A stretch of 64,000 nucleotides of DNA. Source: JBICIG01 sp043101605. GTDB lineage: Bacteria; Planctomycetota; Phycisphaerae; Phycisphaerales; UBA1924. The position numbers were made by a program, and so were the translations under genes. Under the pieces are notes generated by a model, which made no database searches, was not told the DNA's origin, and saw only the letters and a program-made list of their open reading frames with translations. Positions 55,197-64,000 of this stretch are shown piece after piece. Numbering within the stretch: position 1 is the first letter of the stretch; each line of letters opens with the position of its first letter. The stretch is taken from assembly GCA_043101605.1 (NCBI GenBank), contig JBICIG010000090.1, positions 1 to 64,000 on the forward strand. Reading direction: 5' to 3'.

Positions 55197-58100
55197 TCAA
55201 TCCGCCGACAACTCCCGCACCCGGACGCCCCGGAACCGCACCTCCAGCGGGTCGGCCAGCCCGCCCACCCCGTGCACCTGGAACCCAATCCGCCCGCGCC
55301 CCCGCGCCGCGTCGAACACCTCCGCCGCCGGCACCCCGTTGATCCAGGTCCGGATCACCGGCCCGACCGCCACCACCCGGAACTCGTTCCACTCCCCCCG
55401 CCGGAACGCCCGCCGCGCCGACGCCGACGCGTGCAGCGGGTGCAGCCAACCCCGCCCGCGCTCGTCATAGATCCCCCCGCTGTACGCCCGATCGCTCGGG
55501 TCCAGCTCGATCTGGTACCCCTTCAGCCCCCCCGCCCGGTTCTCGAACCCGCCGATCACTTCGCTGCGGATCTGCACCCCCGAGTTCAGCCGCGGGTCGA
55601 CCCTTGCCTCGTAGATCAGCTCGAAGTCGCCGAACGCCGTGCGGGGCACGAAGAAGGTGTTGGGCGTGTCCGGCGCGGTCGTTCCGACCAGTTCCCCGTC
55701 GCGGAGATCGAACGCGGCCTCCCCGCCGCGCACGACCCAATGGATCGTCTCGTCGAACAGGTTCCGCCACGCCCCCGCGCGCGCCTCGCCGCGTTCTTCC
55801 AACGGCTTGATCCACACATTGCGGTAGCGCACCGGGCCCTCTGCCGCCGACGCATGATCCTGCAGCCGCAGCGGCCCGATCTGGAAGTCCACCCCTTCGT
55901 GCGCTTGCTCGCCGCGCGCGACGCTCGCGCCGGTCGGCGCCGGCACCGCGACATCGTCGTGAATCAGCACGCCGTTCCAGTACACCGTCAATCGCGCATC
56001 GGCCACCTTTTCCCCGTCCCGGAACCGGGGCGAACGGAACCAGATGTCGTACGCCTGCCATTGCCCGGGCCCGGCCGACGCGTTCCGGTCCGCCGCCTTG
56101 ATCCCGTAGATCGCCCCGGCTTCGTTGATCGCGGGCGCCCGCTCCGGATCCCCCGCCGGCGTCCCCAGCACCTGGATCTCGTAGCGCTCGTGCAGGTACA
56201 CCCCCGAGTTCCCCGCCATCTGCCCCGCGCCGCCGGGCGGGCTCAACCACTCCAGGTGGATCCGCGCATCCCCGAAGCTCGTCGTCGACACCAGGTCCCC
56301 CGACCCGAACCCCACCGCCATCCCCTCGCCCAGCCCGCGCCCAAGTTCCATCAGGTCGTCCTGCGACAGCGCCTTGGGCGGAAACGCCTTCCCGTCATAA
56401 CGCATCACCGCCGACGACCCCGCTCCGATCATCGTCACCGCTCCCGCCGGCGGCAGCACGCCCACGCCGACCGCACCCGGCTCGATCGCCTTGCCAGCGA
56501 TCGACGACCGCGCCGGCTCATGCGCGCGCGGGATCGCGTTGAGCGTGTACCACGCCTCGGTCGACCAGATCGCCTCGCCGCGCTCGCTCACCGGGTCCGT
56601 CCGCAGGTGGTAGCACCGCCCGGTCTCCAGCCCCGCGACCTCGATCCGCACCCGCCGACCATCATCGCTCGGCACCGCGCGCACCACTTCGTGCGCGCGC
56701 TCGTCGATCTTCGGCCCACCGTACGCCGCCGTCGGCTCGTATGCCCACGACCGCACAAGGTAGTTCACCGGCCGCGCCAGCCACGCGCGCTCCACCGGCT
56801 CGGTGAACTCGAACTCGAAACCCGTGGGCGTCGCGCGCACCGCGAGCATCTCGAACACGCGCGCGCCATTCGGCGTCAGCCGCTGCAGCCCGAACTGCGT
56901 CCCCTCCCAGTTCCAGTTGCCTCCCGCCCCGATCCCGCCGACCACCAGCGACCCGTCCGGCGCCCACGCCATCCGGTTCACGCCGGATTCGAGCCCCTGC
57001 GTGAACCGGAACAGCGCCCCCTGCAACTGCCCGTTGACGCGCTCGAGCGCCACCCGCCGGATCCCGCCGGCGGTCAGTTCCCCGACCAGCACCTGCCCCG
57101 CATACGGGCCGCCCTCGATCACCACCGGCTCGGTCGGCGAGTTCACCACCTCGTTCTGAGGCAGGAACACCGCCGCCGGCGTGCGCACGCGATCGGCATG
57201 CACACTCGGGTGCCCGCCGTCGGGGAACCGATCGGCGAGCCTCGGCACGAACCGCGTCCAGTTGTAATGCCCGTAGAACCGGCCCGGGATCACCTCGGCC
57301 AGTTGGCTCGTGGGCATCCAGGTCCCCTGGTTGTCCAGGTAGATCATCGTCCCGTCGGGCAGCAGCCCCAGACCGTTGGGCGTGCGGAACCCGCCGGCGA
57401 CCACGCGCGTGTCGCCCGTCTCGAGGTCGATCTCGATCAGCCCGCCCCGCATCGGCCCGTTCGAGCCCGAGTTGGTCTCCATTCCCTCCCACCCGGGCGG
57501 GGCCATCGCCGTCGAGAGCGCCGTGTAGAGCTTGCCTTTCCGATGCACCAGCCCGAACGAGAACTGGTGGTAGTTCCACCCCTCCCAGCCCTCGCCGACG
57601 ATCTCGTGCGTCTCGAAGTAGCCGTCGCCATCAGCGTCGGTCAGCCGCTCGACCGCCCGCCGATGCGCGACATAGAGGTCGCCGTCGACGACGCACATCC
57701 CCGTCGGCTCGTACAGCCCCGTCGCGACCTCTCGCACCCGGATCGCCGCCGGGTCCGCCGCGTCCCAGTGCTCGATCTCCAGCAGCACATCCGGCGGCTT
57801 GCTGTCGATGTCGGGCAGTTCGCGGTCGTCCCGTTGCAGCGGGTCGAAGGTGCCGATGATCAGCCGCCCGTCGGGCAGGAAGGTCATCGCGCCGACCTTG
57901 GGCTCGAACCCCTCCGGGCGGATCGTGCTCAGCGTCCAACCCGGGTGCACGCCCGTCAGCGGCGAGCCGTCCCCCGCCCGCCGACCGTCCTCAACCCGCT
58001 TGAAGCCCGGCGAGGTCACGCGCGTCAGGTCGCGCTCCGTGCGGACGAACGGGGCCGCGACCACCTCGAACGAATCAGCCCCCGGACGCTTCCACTCCAG

Positions 58101-58559
58101 CCGCAGCGCCCGATTGCCCACATGGTCGAAGTGCTCGATCCGGAACGGGTGCGCTCCCGCCTCGAGGACCACCTCGGCGCTCTCCCGGGTCGTCGCGCTG
58201 TGCCGGCCATCGTGATCGACCACCAGCGCCCGCCCGATCAACAGCCGCGACCCGTCGTCGCTGGTCAGCCGGAAGACATGCCCGCCTCCGCGCTCGACGA
58301 GCAGTTCGCCCGTCACGATCGAAACGAACGGCGGCTCGGTCCCGCCGAACCCATCGCCCGCGAAATCGATCGCCGGGCGGAGCTCATCGAAATTGGGCGT
58401 CTGCCCGGATGCGATCCGCGGGATCCGCTCCGGCGGCGACTCGACGCGGTAGACCCGAAGCGTCACGCCCGGGTCGAACGCGTCCTGGGCGCCGGCGGGG
58501 AAGCAGACCGCCGCCGCGAGGACCGCGACGACGCCGATGATCGAGGTTGGGAGTTTCAC
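55197..58559 (-). CDS. Large secreted protein: PA14, sorbosone-dehydrogenase-like propeller, two DUF1080 domains
   Basis: 1120 residues. After a signal peptide (V-A-V-L-A-A-A-V-C-F-P-A-G-A-Q), a PA14-like carbohydrate-binding domain lies at about 40-170 (L-T-S-D-D-G-S-R-L-L-I). A glucose/sorbosone-dehydrogenase-like propeller occupies about 200-560 (F-L-P-D-G-R-L-I-I-G-T-F, F-R-T-P-N-G-L-G). Two DUF1080 (3-keto-disaccharide hydrolase, LamG-like) domains occupy about 720-905 and 930-1118. The first has N-S-G-V-Y-L-H-E-R-Y-E-I-Q-V-L; the second F-E-L-I-Y-E-A-R-V-D and N-S-G-V-Q-I-R-S-E-V. This set is typical of planctomycete polysaccharide and 3-keto-glycoside degradation. The substrate is unknown. 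The gene stands alone. Confidence 0.88.
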   Translation of the reverse strand: MKLPTSIIGVVAVLAAAVCFPAGAQDAFDPGVTLRVYRVESPPERIPRIASGQTPNFDELRPAIDFAGDGFGGTEPPFVSIVTGELLVERGGGHVFRLTSDDGSRLLIGRALVVDHDGRHSATTRESAEVVLEAGAHPFRIEHFDHVGNRALRLEWKRPGADSFEVVAAPFVRTERDLTRVTSPGFKRVEDGRRAGDGSPLTGVHPGWTLSTIRPEGFEPKVGAMTFLPDGRLIIGTFDPLQRDDRELPDIDSKPPDVLLEIEHWDAADPAAIRVREVATGLYEPTGMCVVDGDLYVAHRRAVERLTDADGDGYFETHEIVGEGWEGWNYHQFSFGLVHRKGKLYTALSTAMAPPGWEGMETNSGSNGPMRGGLIEIDLETGDTRVVAGGFRTPNGLGLLPDGTMIYLDNQGTWMPTSQLAEVIPGRFYGHYNWTRFVPRLADRFPDGGHPSVHADRVRTPAAVFLPQNEVVNSPTEPVVIEGGPYAGQVLVGELTAGGIRRVALERVNGQLQGALFRFTQGLESGVNRMAWAPDGSLVVGGIGAGGNWNWEGTQFGLQRLTPNGARVFEMLAVRATPTGFEFEFTEPVERAWLARPVNYLVRSWAYEPTAAYGGPKIDERAHEVVRAVPSDDGRRVRIEVAGLETGRCYHLRTDPVSERGEAIWSTEAWYTLNAIPRAHEPARSSIAGKAIEPGAVGVGVLPPAGAVTMIGAGSSAVMRYDGKAFPPKALSQDDLMELGRGLGEGMAVGFGSGDLVSTTSFGDARIHLEWLSPPGGAGQMAGNSGVYLHERYEIQVLGTPAGDPERAPAINEAGAIYGIKAADRNASAGPGQWQAYDIWFRSPRFRDGEKVADARLTVYWNGVLIHDDVAVPAPTGASVARGEQAHEGVDFQIGPLRLQDHASAAEGPVRYRNVWIKPLEERGEARAGAWRNLFDETIHWVVRGGEAAFDLRDGELVGTTAPDTPNTFFVPRTAFGDFELIYEARVDPRLNSGVQIRSEVIGGFENRAGGLKGYQIELDPSDRAYSGGIYDERGRGWLHPLHASASARRAFRRGEWNEFRVVAVGPVIRTWINGVPAAEVFDAARGRGRIGFQVHGVGGLADPLEVRFRGVRVRELSAD

Positions 58560-58605
58560 GCCCCGAGCCTAGCAGACGGGCCGGTCGGCACGGACGGGCG
58601 GGGAA

Positions 58606-58678
58606 AGCCACCTACTGGACTCGAACCAGCGACCTGAGCTTTACGAAAGCTCCGCTCTACCAACTGAGCTAAGGTGGC
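58606..58678 (-). tRNA. tRNA-Thr (anticodon CGU)
   Basis: On the minus strand a full cloverleaf folds. The acceptor G-C-C-A-C-C-T pairs with A-G-G-T-G-G-C. There is a D arm with G-C-T-C-A-G-T-T-G-G-T-A-G-A-G-C. The anticodon arm is G-A-G-C-T / A-G-C-T-C with loop T-T-C-G-T-A-A, so anticodon CGU (complement at 58643-58645), reading ACG. The T arm has G-C-T-G-G-T-T-C-G-A-G-T-C-C-A-G-T. CCA is not encoded. ACG is a frequent Thr codon in the neighbouring genes. Confidence 0.95.
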
Positions 58679-58784
58679 GTGCCGGAAGTATCGGCGCTCG
58701 CCCGCCCGCTTTCAAGCCGGGGCGAAACCCCCCTCCCATCCACCCGTCCAACCGAGTTCGCCCGAGCCGGTGTCGCCGGGACCG

Positions 58785-59651
58785 TCAGTCGGCGAACACC
58801 CGCTCGACCGCCTCCACGCCATCGAGGGGGATCCAGGTCTCGCGGTCGTCGGCGAGCGCTACCCGGGCCCAACCGTCCCGCGTCTCGAGCAGCCGGACTT
58901 CCACGCCCGCCGGCAGGGGGTCGGTGAAGCTCGCGTCGTAGACCTCGGCGCTCGGCCCGTTGCGACCCACCACGCCCTCGGGCGCGACGACCACCGCCTC
59001 GCCGGCACGCGTCAGCAGCGAGTGCTCGAACCACAGGAGCGCCAGCCCCAGCACCGCGACGGTCGCCAGCGGCACGACCGTGCGCACGCCGCCCGTCGGC
59101 AGCCCCAGCACCCGCGCCGCCGCGAGCACCCACAGACCCGCGTAGCACACCACGACGATCCCCACGACCCACCCGCGCCCGATCTGCCCGCGCCACGCGA
59201 GCATCACCGCGCGCACCCGTTCGGCGGCGCTGGGTCGCAGCGCCGCGCCCACCCGTGCCCGCGCCGCCGCCAGCGCCTGCTGCACCCGCGCGTTGGTCGG
59301 GGTCAGGCGCTCGGCCCGCTTGAACGCGAGCACCGCGCGGCCCGTGTCCCCCGCGAGCAGGTAGGTGTTCCCGAGGTTGGCAAAGAGCCTGGCGTTCACC
59401 ACGCCGTGCTCGTCGATCACCCGCTCGAGCGCCGCGGCCGATTCCTGGTACCGGGCGCGGGCGAGCGCAGGGTCGCGATCCCCGACCTCCAGCGCCGCGT
59501 CGAACCGCTCGGCGGCCCGATCCACCAGCGCCCGCGGCGACATCCCGGAATCATCGCCCTGCGCGCGCGCCGCACCGGACCACGCCGCGATCCCCACGAT
59601 CGCGACGAGCGCGAGCCAGCACCGCCGCATCATGCCGGTTGGACGGATCAT
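58785..59651 (-). CDS. batE: BatE-like TPR and SH3-type domain protein
   Basis: 288 residues. A signal peptide ending A-R-A-Q is followed by TPR-like repeats (V-N-A-R-L-F-A-N-L-G-N-T-Y-L-L-A-G-D at about 88-105; L-A-F-K-R-A-E-R-L-T-P-T-N). Two membrane helices lie near residues 165-185 and 198-215. An SH3-like domain (V-E-V-R-L-L-E-T-R-D-G-W-A-R-V) follows to the end. This is the BatE layout seen in Bacteroides aerotolerance operons. The ATG overlaps the batD stop as A-T-G-A. It is the last gene of the bat operon. Confidence 0.85.
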   Translation of the reverse strand: MIRPTGMMRRCWLALVAIVGIAAWSGAARAQGDDSGMSPRALVDRAAERFDAALEVGDRDPALARARYQESAAALERVIDEHGVVNARLFANLGNTYLLAGDTGRAVLAFKRAERLTPTNARVQQALAAARARVGAALRPSAAERVRAVMLAWRGQIGRGWVVGIVVVCYAGLWVLAAARVLGLPTGGVRTVVPLATVAVLGLALLWFEHSLLTRAGEAVVVAPEGVVGRNGPSAEVYDASFTDPLPAGVEVRLLETRDGWARVALADDRETWIPLDGVEAVERVFAD

Positions 59652-61438
59652 GCTTCGCTCCTCGGGCGGAGCCCCTCGAGGGCGCGGCGTGCCGCGTCGG
59701 CGCTGACGCGCTGCTCGCTCCCGGCGTAGCACGCCTCGGCGCAGGTGTTCAGCACTGTGCGCACGGGCTCGAGCGAGGCGGGCTCGTGCGCCGCGCCGAG
59801 CATCTCCAGGCACTCGGCGTCGGTCAGCGAGCCGGGCTCACGCCCGAACCGGTCGGCGACGAAGCCGCGGATCGCCGAAGCGATCTGCGCGGGGTCGTCT
59901 CCCGAGCGAGCGAGGCGCTGGCGGGCCCGCGCCCCCGCCGCACGCCGCCGACGCGCACGACGCTGCCGATCCGAACCGATCCAGACCCCCCGCGCGCAGC
60001 ACGCGAACAACGCCGGCGGGCCCGCCGCCACCGCGACCCAGCCCGTCGTCGAGAGCCTCGGCAGCGGATCGGGCGATTCCTGCACCAGCAGTTCGTCCGG
60101 ATCGTCGTAATTGGCGCGCACGCTCGCGGGCGCATCGAGCAGGTCGAGCGTCGGCACGGGCTCGCCGCCGGCACCGATCTCGGCGTCCTCGATCGTGACC
60201 TGCTCGGTCGGCTCGACCGAGAGCGGGACCGCCTCGGCCCGCGCGACGCGATACTCACGCAGCGCCGTGTCGAACCACGCGAGTTCCAGCGCGGGGATCT
60301 CCGTCACCGCGTCGCTCCGCGCGCGCACCACGGTGCGCCAGATCGACTCGGTCGCCGAGCGTTCGACCAGCTCCCACCCGTCCGGGCTGAGCTTGAGCCC
60401 GTCGGCAAAGCCGGGCTGACGCTCCAGCGGCGGCGGGTCGACGCGCCCGATCGGCTCGTCGGCGCGCACACGGGCGAGCAGTTCGATCGGATCGCCCACG
60501 CGCACCGCCGTCGGCTCAACCGAGACCTCGATCGTCGGCGGCGTCGCGGTGACCAGCCCGGCAAAGTGGGGCGGGCGGCCGGCGGTCGGGAGCGGGCGGA
60601 TGTCGATCTCGATCGGCTCGGACTCGGCGAGCCGGCGCACGACGCGGGAGGTGCGCCCCGTTCCCTCGATCCGGTCGAACGCCATGGTCAGCGGTCCGAG
60701 GCGCAGCGTGCCTTGCTCGTCGGCGACGACGATGCGGTCGAAGACGATCGAGAGCCCCTGCGAGCCCGCCCGCGGGTCCTGCACGACGCCGGTGATCATC
60801 TCGCCGTCGGGCGTCGGGAGTCGGAACTGCTCGGTCGCCTGGCCCAGCCAGGATCGGTCGGCCGGCTCGAAGACGCGGGCGGAACCCTCGACCAGCGTGC
60901 CGCTGAGCGAGGGCGAACGCACGACCCGCCAGTCGGGCAGGATCCACGCGACGCGCACGCGGATCGGCTCGCCGACGAACGCCGATTCTACCGACGGCTC
61001 GATGACGAGCGGCTCGGTGTCGGATCGCTCGGGCTCGAGGACGGTGATGGTGGTGGGGGGCGCCTGGTAGGGCTGCCCGTTGACGCGGACGGTCGTGCCG
61101 GGGATTTCGTAGACGCCCGCGCGCACCGGGCTGACGCGGAAGTTGACATCGACGCTGTCGGGCCCGGTGTCCTGCCGACGCCCGTTGAGGATCAGCGTCG
61201 GCGCGGGGTGCACGACGGTGCCGGCGGGCGTGATCGAAACGCCCTCGACCGGGGGTGGCGTGTCCGCCTGCGCCTGGAGCGTTCCCTCGACGGTGATTGT
61301 CAGGACGGCTCGGTCGCCGAGATACACGGTGCGCGGCTCGACCTGCGACGAGACCTTGACCTCGCCTCGCTGCGCGCGCGCCACGCCCGCGAACGCGAGC
61401 GTCGCGAGGAGAAACCAGAGAACGCCGGGTCGATGCAT
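59648..61438 (-). CDS. batD: BatD-like oxygen tolerance protein
   Basis: 596 residues. A signal peptide (V-L-W-F-L-L-A-T-L-A-F-A-G, cleavage near A-R-A-Q) is followed by a large extracytoplasmic beta-rich region beginning V-S-S-Q-V-E-P-R-T-V-Y-L-G-D-R-A. Family repeats of this type are V-Y-L-G-D, F-V-G-E-P-I-R-V-R-V and R-V-G-D-P-I-E-L-L. A membrane helix near residue 470-490 (T-G-W-V-A-V-A-A-G-P-P-A-L-F-A) precedes an R-rich cytoplasmic tail. Start at ATG 61438, whose first base is the batC stop's last; a GTG one codon earlier (61441) overlaps that stop too. The bat operon order B-C-D-E is preserved. Confidence 0.86.
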   Translation of the reverse strand: MHRPGVLWFLLATLAFAGVARAQRGEVKVSSQVEPRTVYLGDRAVLTITVEGTLQAQADTPPPVEGVSITPAGTVVHPAPTLILNGRRQDTGPDSVDVNFRVSPVRAGVYEIPGTTVRVNGQPYQAPPTTITVLEPERSDTEPLVIEPSVESAFVGEPIRVRVAWILPDWRVVRSPSLSGTLVEGSARVFEPADRSWLGQATEQFRLPTPDGEMITGVVQDPRAGSQGLSIVFDRIVVADEQGTLRLGPLTMAFDRIEGTGRTSRVVRRLAESEPIEIDIRPLPTAGRPPHFAGLVTATPPTIEVSVEPTAVRVGDPIELLARVRADEPIGRVDPPPLERQPGFADGLKLSPDGWELVERSATESIWRTVVRARSDAVTEIPALELAWFDTALREYRVARAEAVPLSVEPTEQVTIEDAEIGAGGEPVPTLDLLDAPASVRANYDDPDELLVQESPDPLPRLSTTGWVAVAAGPPALFACCARGVWIGSDRQRRARRRRAAGARARQRLARSGDDPAQIASAIRGFVADRFGREPGSLTDAECLEMLGAAHEPASLEPVRTVLNTCAEACYAGSEQRVSADAARRALEGLRPRSEA

Positions 61439-63126
61439 CACCAGTCTCGCTCCACGGGGGTCACGCCCCGGATGGTCCGCTGTTGGTACGCCTCGCGCAT
61501 CTCGCGCTCGCGCTGCTCGCGATCGAGGAGCGCCTCGACGAGCGGATCGGTGGGGTTCTGCGATTCCTGCCGCCCGCCGCTGCCCTCCTGCGGGTTGCCC
61601 TGCTCGGCGGGGTCCTGATTCTGCGGACGCTGACGGGGCTGGGCGCGTGCGAGTTGCTCGGCGGCGCGTCGGATCTGCTCGGCCGCCCGCTCCTGCGCTT
61701 CGCGCTGCTGTTGCTCGTCCTGCTGCTGCATCGCTTCGAGCGCGCGCTGCTGCTCGCGCTCGGCCTGGTCGAGGGCTTCGGCGGCGCGCTCGGCCGCTTC
61801 GCGGTCGCCGACGGTCAGCCCACGCTCGAGCGCCTCGCGGAGCTTCTCCCGCGCCCGGGCGACGCGTTCGTTGAGCGAGAGTTGCTCCTGGGGCTCCTGC
61901 GGGCCCCGGTCCGCGCCGCCGGCGGGCGTGGGTTGGCTCTGCGGCGACGGCGCGCCGCCGCTTGGCGAGTCTTCCTCGGTTGCGGACTCGCCGGGCTGGG
62001 GCTGATCGGCCGCGCCGGTGCTCTGGTCCGAGGGCTCGCGCGGCTGGCTCGACGGGTCCGTCGGCGGGGGCTGGGGTTCGGAGCGCGGCGACTCGCCCGG
62101 ATTCTCCCCGCCGCTGGGCGGGGACTGCGCCGACGGCTCGCCCGACGCGGGCTGCTCGCCCTGCGCCTGCGGTGGCTGCGATTGCCCTGACTCAGGTTCC
62201 CCGGGCTTCGTTTCGCTGGTCCGGGGTTCGCCCGGCTGGGGCGATCCGGACGGCTGCGTTTCGCCGCCCGAAGGTTGCCCGCCCTGCGGATCCGACTCCG
62301 TCGGCTGGCTCGCCGACCCGCCGCCCTGCGATTGCGATGCATCTCCCTGCTGACTCCCGGGCTGATCGGAAGTCGGCCCGACCGGGCCCGAGGGCGCGTT
62401 CAGGTCGGTCTGCGGCTCGCCATGCTGATCGGACGGATCCGAAGGCTGATCCGGCGGCGGACTCTGCGCCGAGCCGTCCTGCGGCGGGCTCTGTGACGGA
62501 TCGCTCGGCGGCTCGCTGGCGCCCGGCTGCTCGCTCGGCCGGGGCGAGTCCTCGCCCGGCGATTGGTCCCCGCCCGGGTCCTGCTGATTCGCCAACTCGT
62601 CGAGTTCCTCGGCGAGTTTCAACTGATCGCGGATGAGCTGGATCGACTCGCGCACGATCTCGACATTGCGTGCCGCCTGCTCCTGCGTGGGGTCGATGCG
62701 GTACGCGGCTTTGAACGCGCGAGCGCTCTCGGTCAGGGCGGCGATCGCGTCGTAGGGGTGCTCGGCGACCATGGACGCGCCGTTGGCATAGAGCGCGTGC
62801 CCGAGGTTGAAACGCGCGCGGTAACGCATCGCGTCGTCGCGGGCGAGCCGATCGGCCTCGCGGAACGCGGGGGCCGCGAGCGCGAACGAGCCGTCGGCGG
62901 CGTACGCGCACCCCTTGTTGAACTCGATCTCGGCGAGCGGCGCTTCGAGCCGATCCGCCGCGTCGTTGTAGAACTCGACGGCGGTCTCGTAGAGCCGGTC
63001 TCGGTACAGGTCGTTCCCGTGCTCGAACATATCCCTGTGCCGCTGCGCCAGCGCCGGCGACGCGAGCGTCGACAGCGCGACCGCCAGCGAGGCGGCCCGG
63101 ACGAGATGGTGCGTGTTGGTCGGCAT
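61438..63126 (-). CDS. batC: BatC-like TPR protein with long low-complexity linker
   Basis: 562 residues. The start follows A-A-G-G-A-G with 8-base spacing. A signal peptide ending P-A-L-A-Q is followed by TPR-like repeats at about 30-190 (G-N-D-L-Y-R-D-R-L-Y-E-T-A-V-E-F-Y). About 230 residues then consist almost only of P, S, Q, G, E and D (about 190-425), and finally a charged coiled coil of E, R, Q and A (about 430-510). The TPR plus linker fits BatC; in Bacteroides and Leptospira operons it accompanies the vWA proteins. The linker is probably a disordered spacer. Stop overlaps the batD start by one base. Confidence 0.82.
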   Translation of the reverse strand: MPTNTHHLVRAASLAVALSTLASPALAQRHRDMFEHGNDLYRDRLYETAVEFYNDAADRLEAPLAEIEFNKGCAYAADGSFALAAPAFREADRLARDDAMRYRARFNLGHALYANGASMVAEHPYDAIAALTESARAFKAAYRIDPTQEQAARNVEIVRESIQLIRDQLKLAEELDELANQQDPGGDQSPGEDSPRPSEQPGASEPPSDPSQSPPQDGSAQSPPPDQPSDPSDQHGEPQTDLNAPSGPVGPTSDQPGSQQGDASQSQGGGSASQPTESDPQGGQPSGGETQPSGSPQPGEPRTSETKPGEPESGQSQPPQAQGEQPASGEPSAQSPPSGGENPGESPRSEPQPPPTDPSSQPREPSDQSTGAADQPQPGESATEEDSPSGGAPSPQSQPTPAGGADRGPQEPQEQLSLNERVARAREKLREALERGLTVGDREAAERAAEALDQAEREQQRALEAMQQQDEQQQREAQERAAEQIRRAAEQLARAQPRQRPQNQDPAEQGNPQEGSGGRQESQNPTDPLVEALLDREQREREMREAYQQRTIRGVTPVERDW

Positions 63127-63143
63127 GGTTCCGGCTCCTTCGG

Positions 63144-64000
63144 TCACGCGCGCCGTCGGCGGCCGAACCCGCCGAGCAGCCCCTCGAGCAGCAGCAGCGC
63201 GATCGCCCCGCCCAGGAAATACTGGTACTTCTCTTCGTATTCGGTCACTTCCTCGGCTTCCACCGCCGACCCCGACGCGCGGGCGATCAGGCTCTCGTAC
63301 ACCTCGTCGAGGTCGATGTTCCCCGTGCCGACATGCAGGTAGACGCCCTTCTCCGAGGCGAGGGCGATGTCGCGCAGCGCGTCCCGGTCGAGCCGCGAAC
63401 GCACGACGCGTCCGTTGTACCGCAGGTCTTCCTCGTCGCCCGCGTCGTCGCGAACGGGGATGGTCGCGCCCTCGGTCTCGCTCCCGATGCCCAGCGCGAT
63501 GATGCGGACGCCCTCGCGCCGGGCGTGGGCGGCGGCTTCGAGGGGCAGGCTTCCCTGGTCCTCGCCGTCGGTGATCAGCACGATGTCGCGGAAGCGCCCC
63601 TCGGTGGCGTCGAAGACCTCGTTGAGCGCCTTGCGGACCGCGTCGCCGATCATCGTGCCGCCGCGCGCCACCGCATCGGTGTCGAGCCGTTCGAGCGCCT
63701 GGGCGAAGAAGCCGTAGTCCAGCGTGAGCGGGCACTTGACGACCGAGCCCCCGGCGAAGGCGATCAGCGCGACGCGGTCGCCGTCGGCCGCCTGAATCGC
63801 GTCGCGGATCCAGGTCTTGGCACGCTCGAGCCGGTTGGGGCTCAGGTCGGTCGCGAGCATGGAACGCGAAACATCGACGATGAAGACGACATCGCGCCCG
63901 GAGCGCTCGACCGTGCGCGTCTCGGCGTCCCACTGCGGGCGTGCCAGCGCGATCGACAGCAACGCCACCGCCCCGCCCAGCAGCACCGCATTGGAAAAGT
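63144..64000 (-). CDS. batB: BatB-like von Willebrand factor A domain protein (5' partial)
   Basis: The open frame runs off the right edge, so the N-terminus is missing; the GTG at 63986 is internal. A membrane helix (L-L-G-G-A-V-A-L-L-S-I-A-L-A-R-P-Q) precedes the vWA domain. The metal-binding D-V-S-R-S-M-L, a threonine in G-G-T-M-I-G and T-D-G-E-D complete the MIDAS. A C-terminal membrane helix (F-L-G-G-A-I-A-L-L-L-L-E-G-L-L) is followed by R-R-R-R. It belongs to the Bat aerotolerance vWA proteins, BatA or BatB; the two-helix ends and its place before batC favour BatB. The upstream genes (batA, an AAA ATPase, a DUF58 protein) would be expected just outside the window. Confidence 0.86.
   Translation of the reverse strand, partial: FSNAVLLGGAVALLSIALARPQWDAETRTVERSGRDVVFIVDVSRSMLATDLSPNRLERAKTWIRDAIQAADGDRVALIAFAGGSVVKCPLTLDYGFFAQALERLDTDAVARGGTMIGDAVRKALNEVFDATEGRFRDIVLITDGEDQGSLPLEAAAHARREGVRIIALGIGSETEGATIPVRDDAGDEEDLRYNGRVVRSRLDRDALRDIALASEKGVYLHVGTGNIDLDEVYESLIARASGSAVEAEEVTEYEEKYQYFLGGAIALLLLEGLLGGFGRRRRA

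Overview
This is a high-GC bacterial chromosome segment, most likely from a planctomycete of the Phycisphaerae type. That placement is inferred from several things together. Short exported proteins end in a P-A-P-G-S/A, L-L-G-L-G-G, R-R-R tail. There are prepilin-type proteins with a fused class III signal, a dockerin-type PQQ propeller protein, and a large secreted PA14/propeller/double DUF1080 protein. A Hanks-type kinase sits next to infC, and the rpoB-rpoC genes look planctomycete-like. No mobile element, prophage, CRISPR array or rRNA gene was seen.

Layout. 1-7.9 kb: the end of rpoB (5' end lost; the first 40 bases are an inverted copy of 126-165, so this looks like a contig edge) and complete rpoC. 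7.9-11.9 kb: a leftward operon under a cobalamin riboswitch, encoding a PEP-CTERM-like surface protein, a PQQ/dockerin propeller protein, a prepilin-like protein and a BFD-type [2Fe-2S] protein. 12-24.2 kb: a TPR lipoprotein, lepA, four PEP-CTERM-like genes (three of them paralogues), a rimK-type trio (deacylase, retropepsin-like protease, ATP-grasp ligase with an RCK_C tail) and a second prepilin-like gene. This stretch is full of two families of dispersed palindromic repeats. 24.3-33.9 kb: mrdA-rodA-rsmG-dinG, a phosphohexomutase and a membrane ATPase. 34-45 kb: a UvrD-type helicase, an APC permease fused to a Usp domain, a large MscK-like channel, a ZntB/CorA transporter and a kinase. 45-51 kb: infC, an alpha/beta hydrolase, a TolB-like propeller protein, an RluA pseudouridine synthase, an fRMsr-like GAF protein and rpsR. 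51-58.6 kb: a DUF1573-rhodanese-MauE/DoxX operon, glutamate dehydrogenase and the DUF1080 protein. 58.6-64 kb: tRNA-Thr(CGU) and a batB-batC-batD-batE operon cut by the window end.

The main points for follow-up are these. (1) A cobalamin riboswitch drives surface, propeller, pilin and ferredoxin genes rather than known B12 genes. (2) The palindrome ACGT is almost absent from the 64 kb (three sites found by eye, all in rpoB/rpoC), and synonymous codons are switched to avoid it. (3) RpoC has lost three of the four cysteines of its second zinc site, and RpoB carries Cys at the rifampicin-contact position equivalent to E. coli R529. (4) Two palindromic repeat families are confined to 12-24 kb. 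(5) RimK carries a TrkA-C/RCK_C domain. (6) infC appears to start at AUC.
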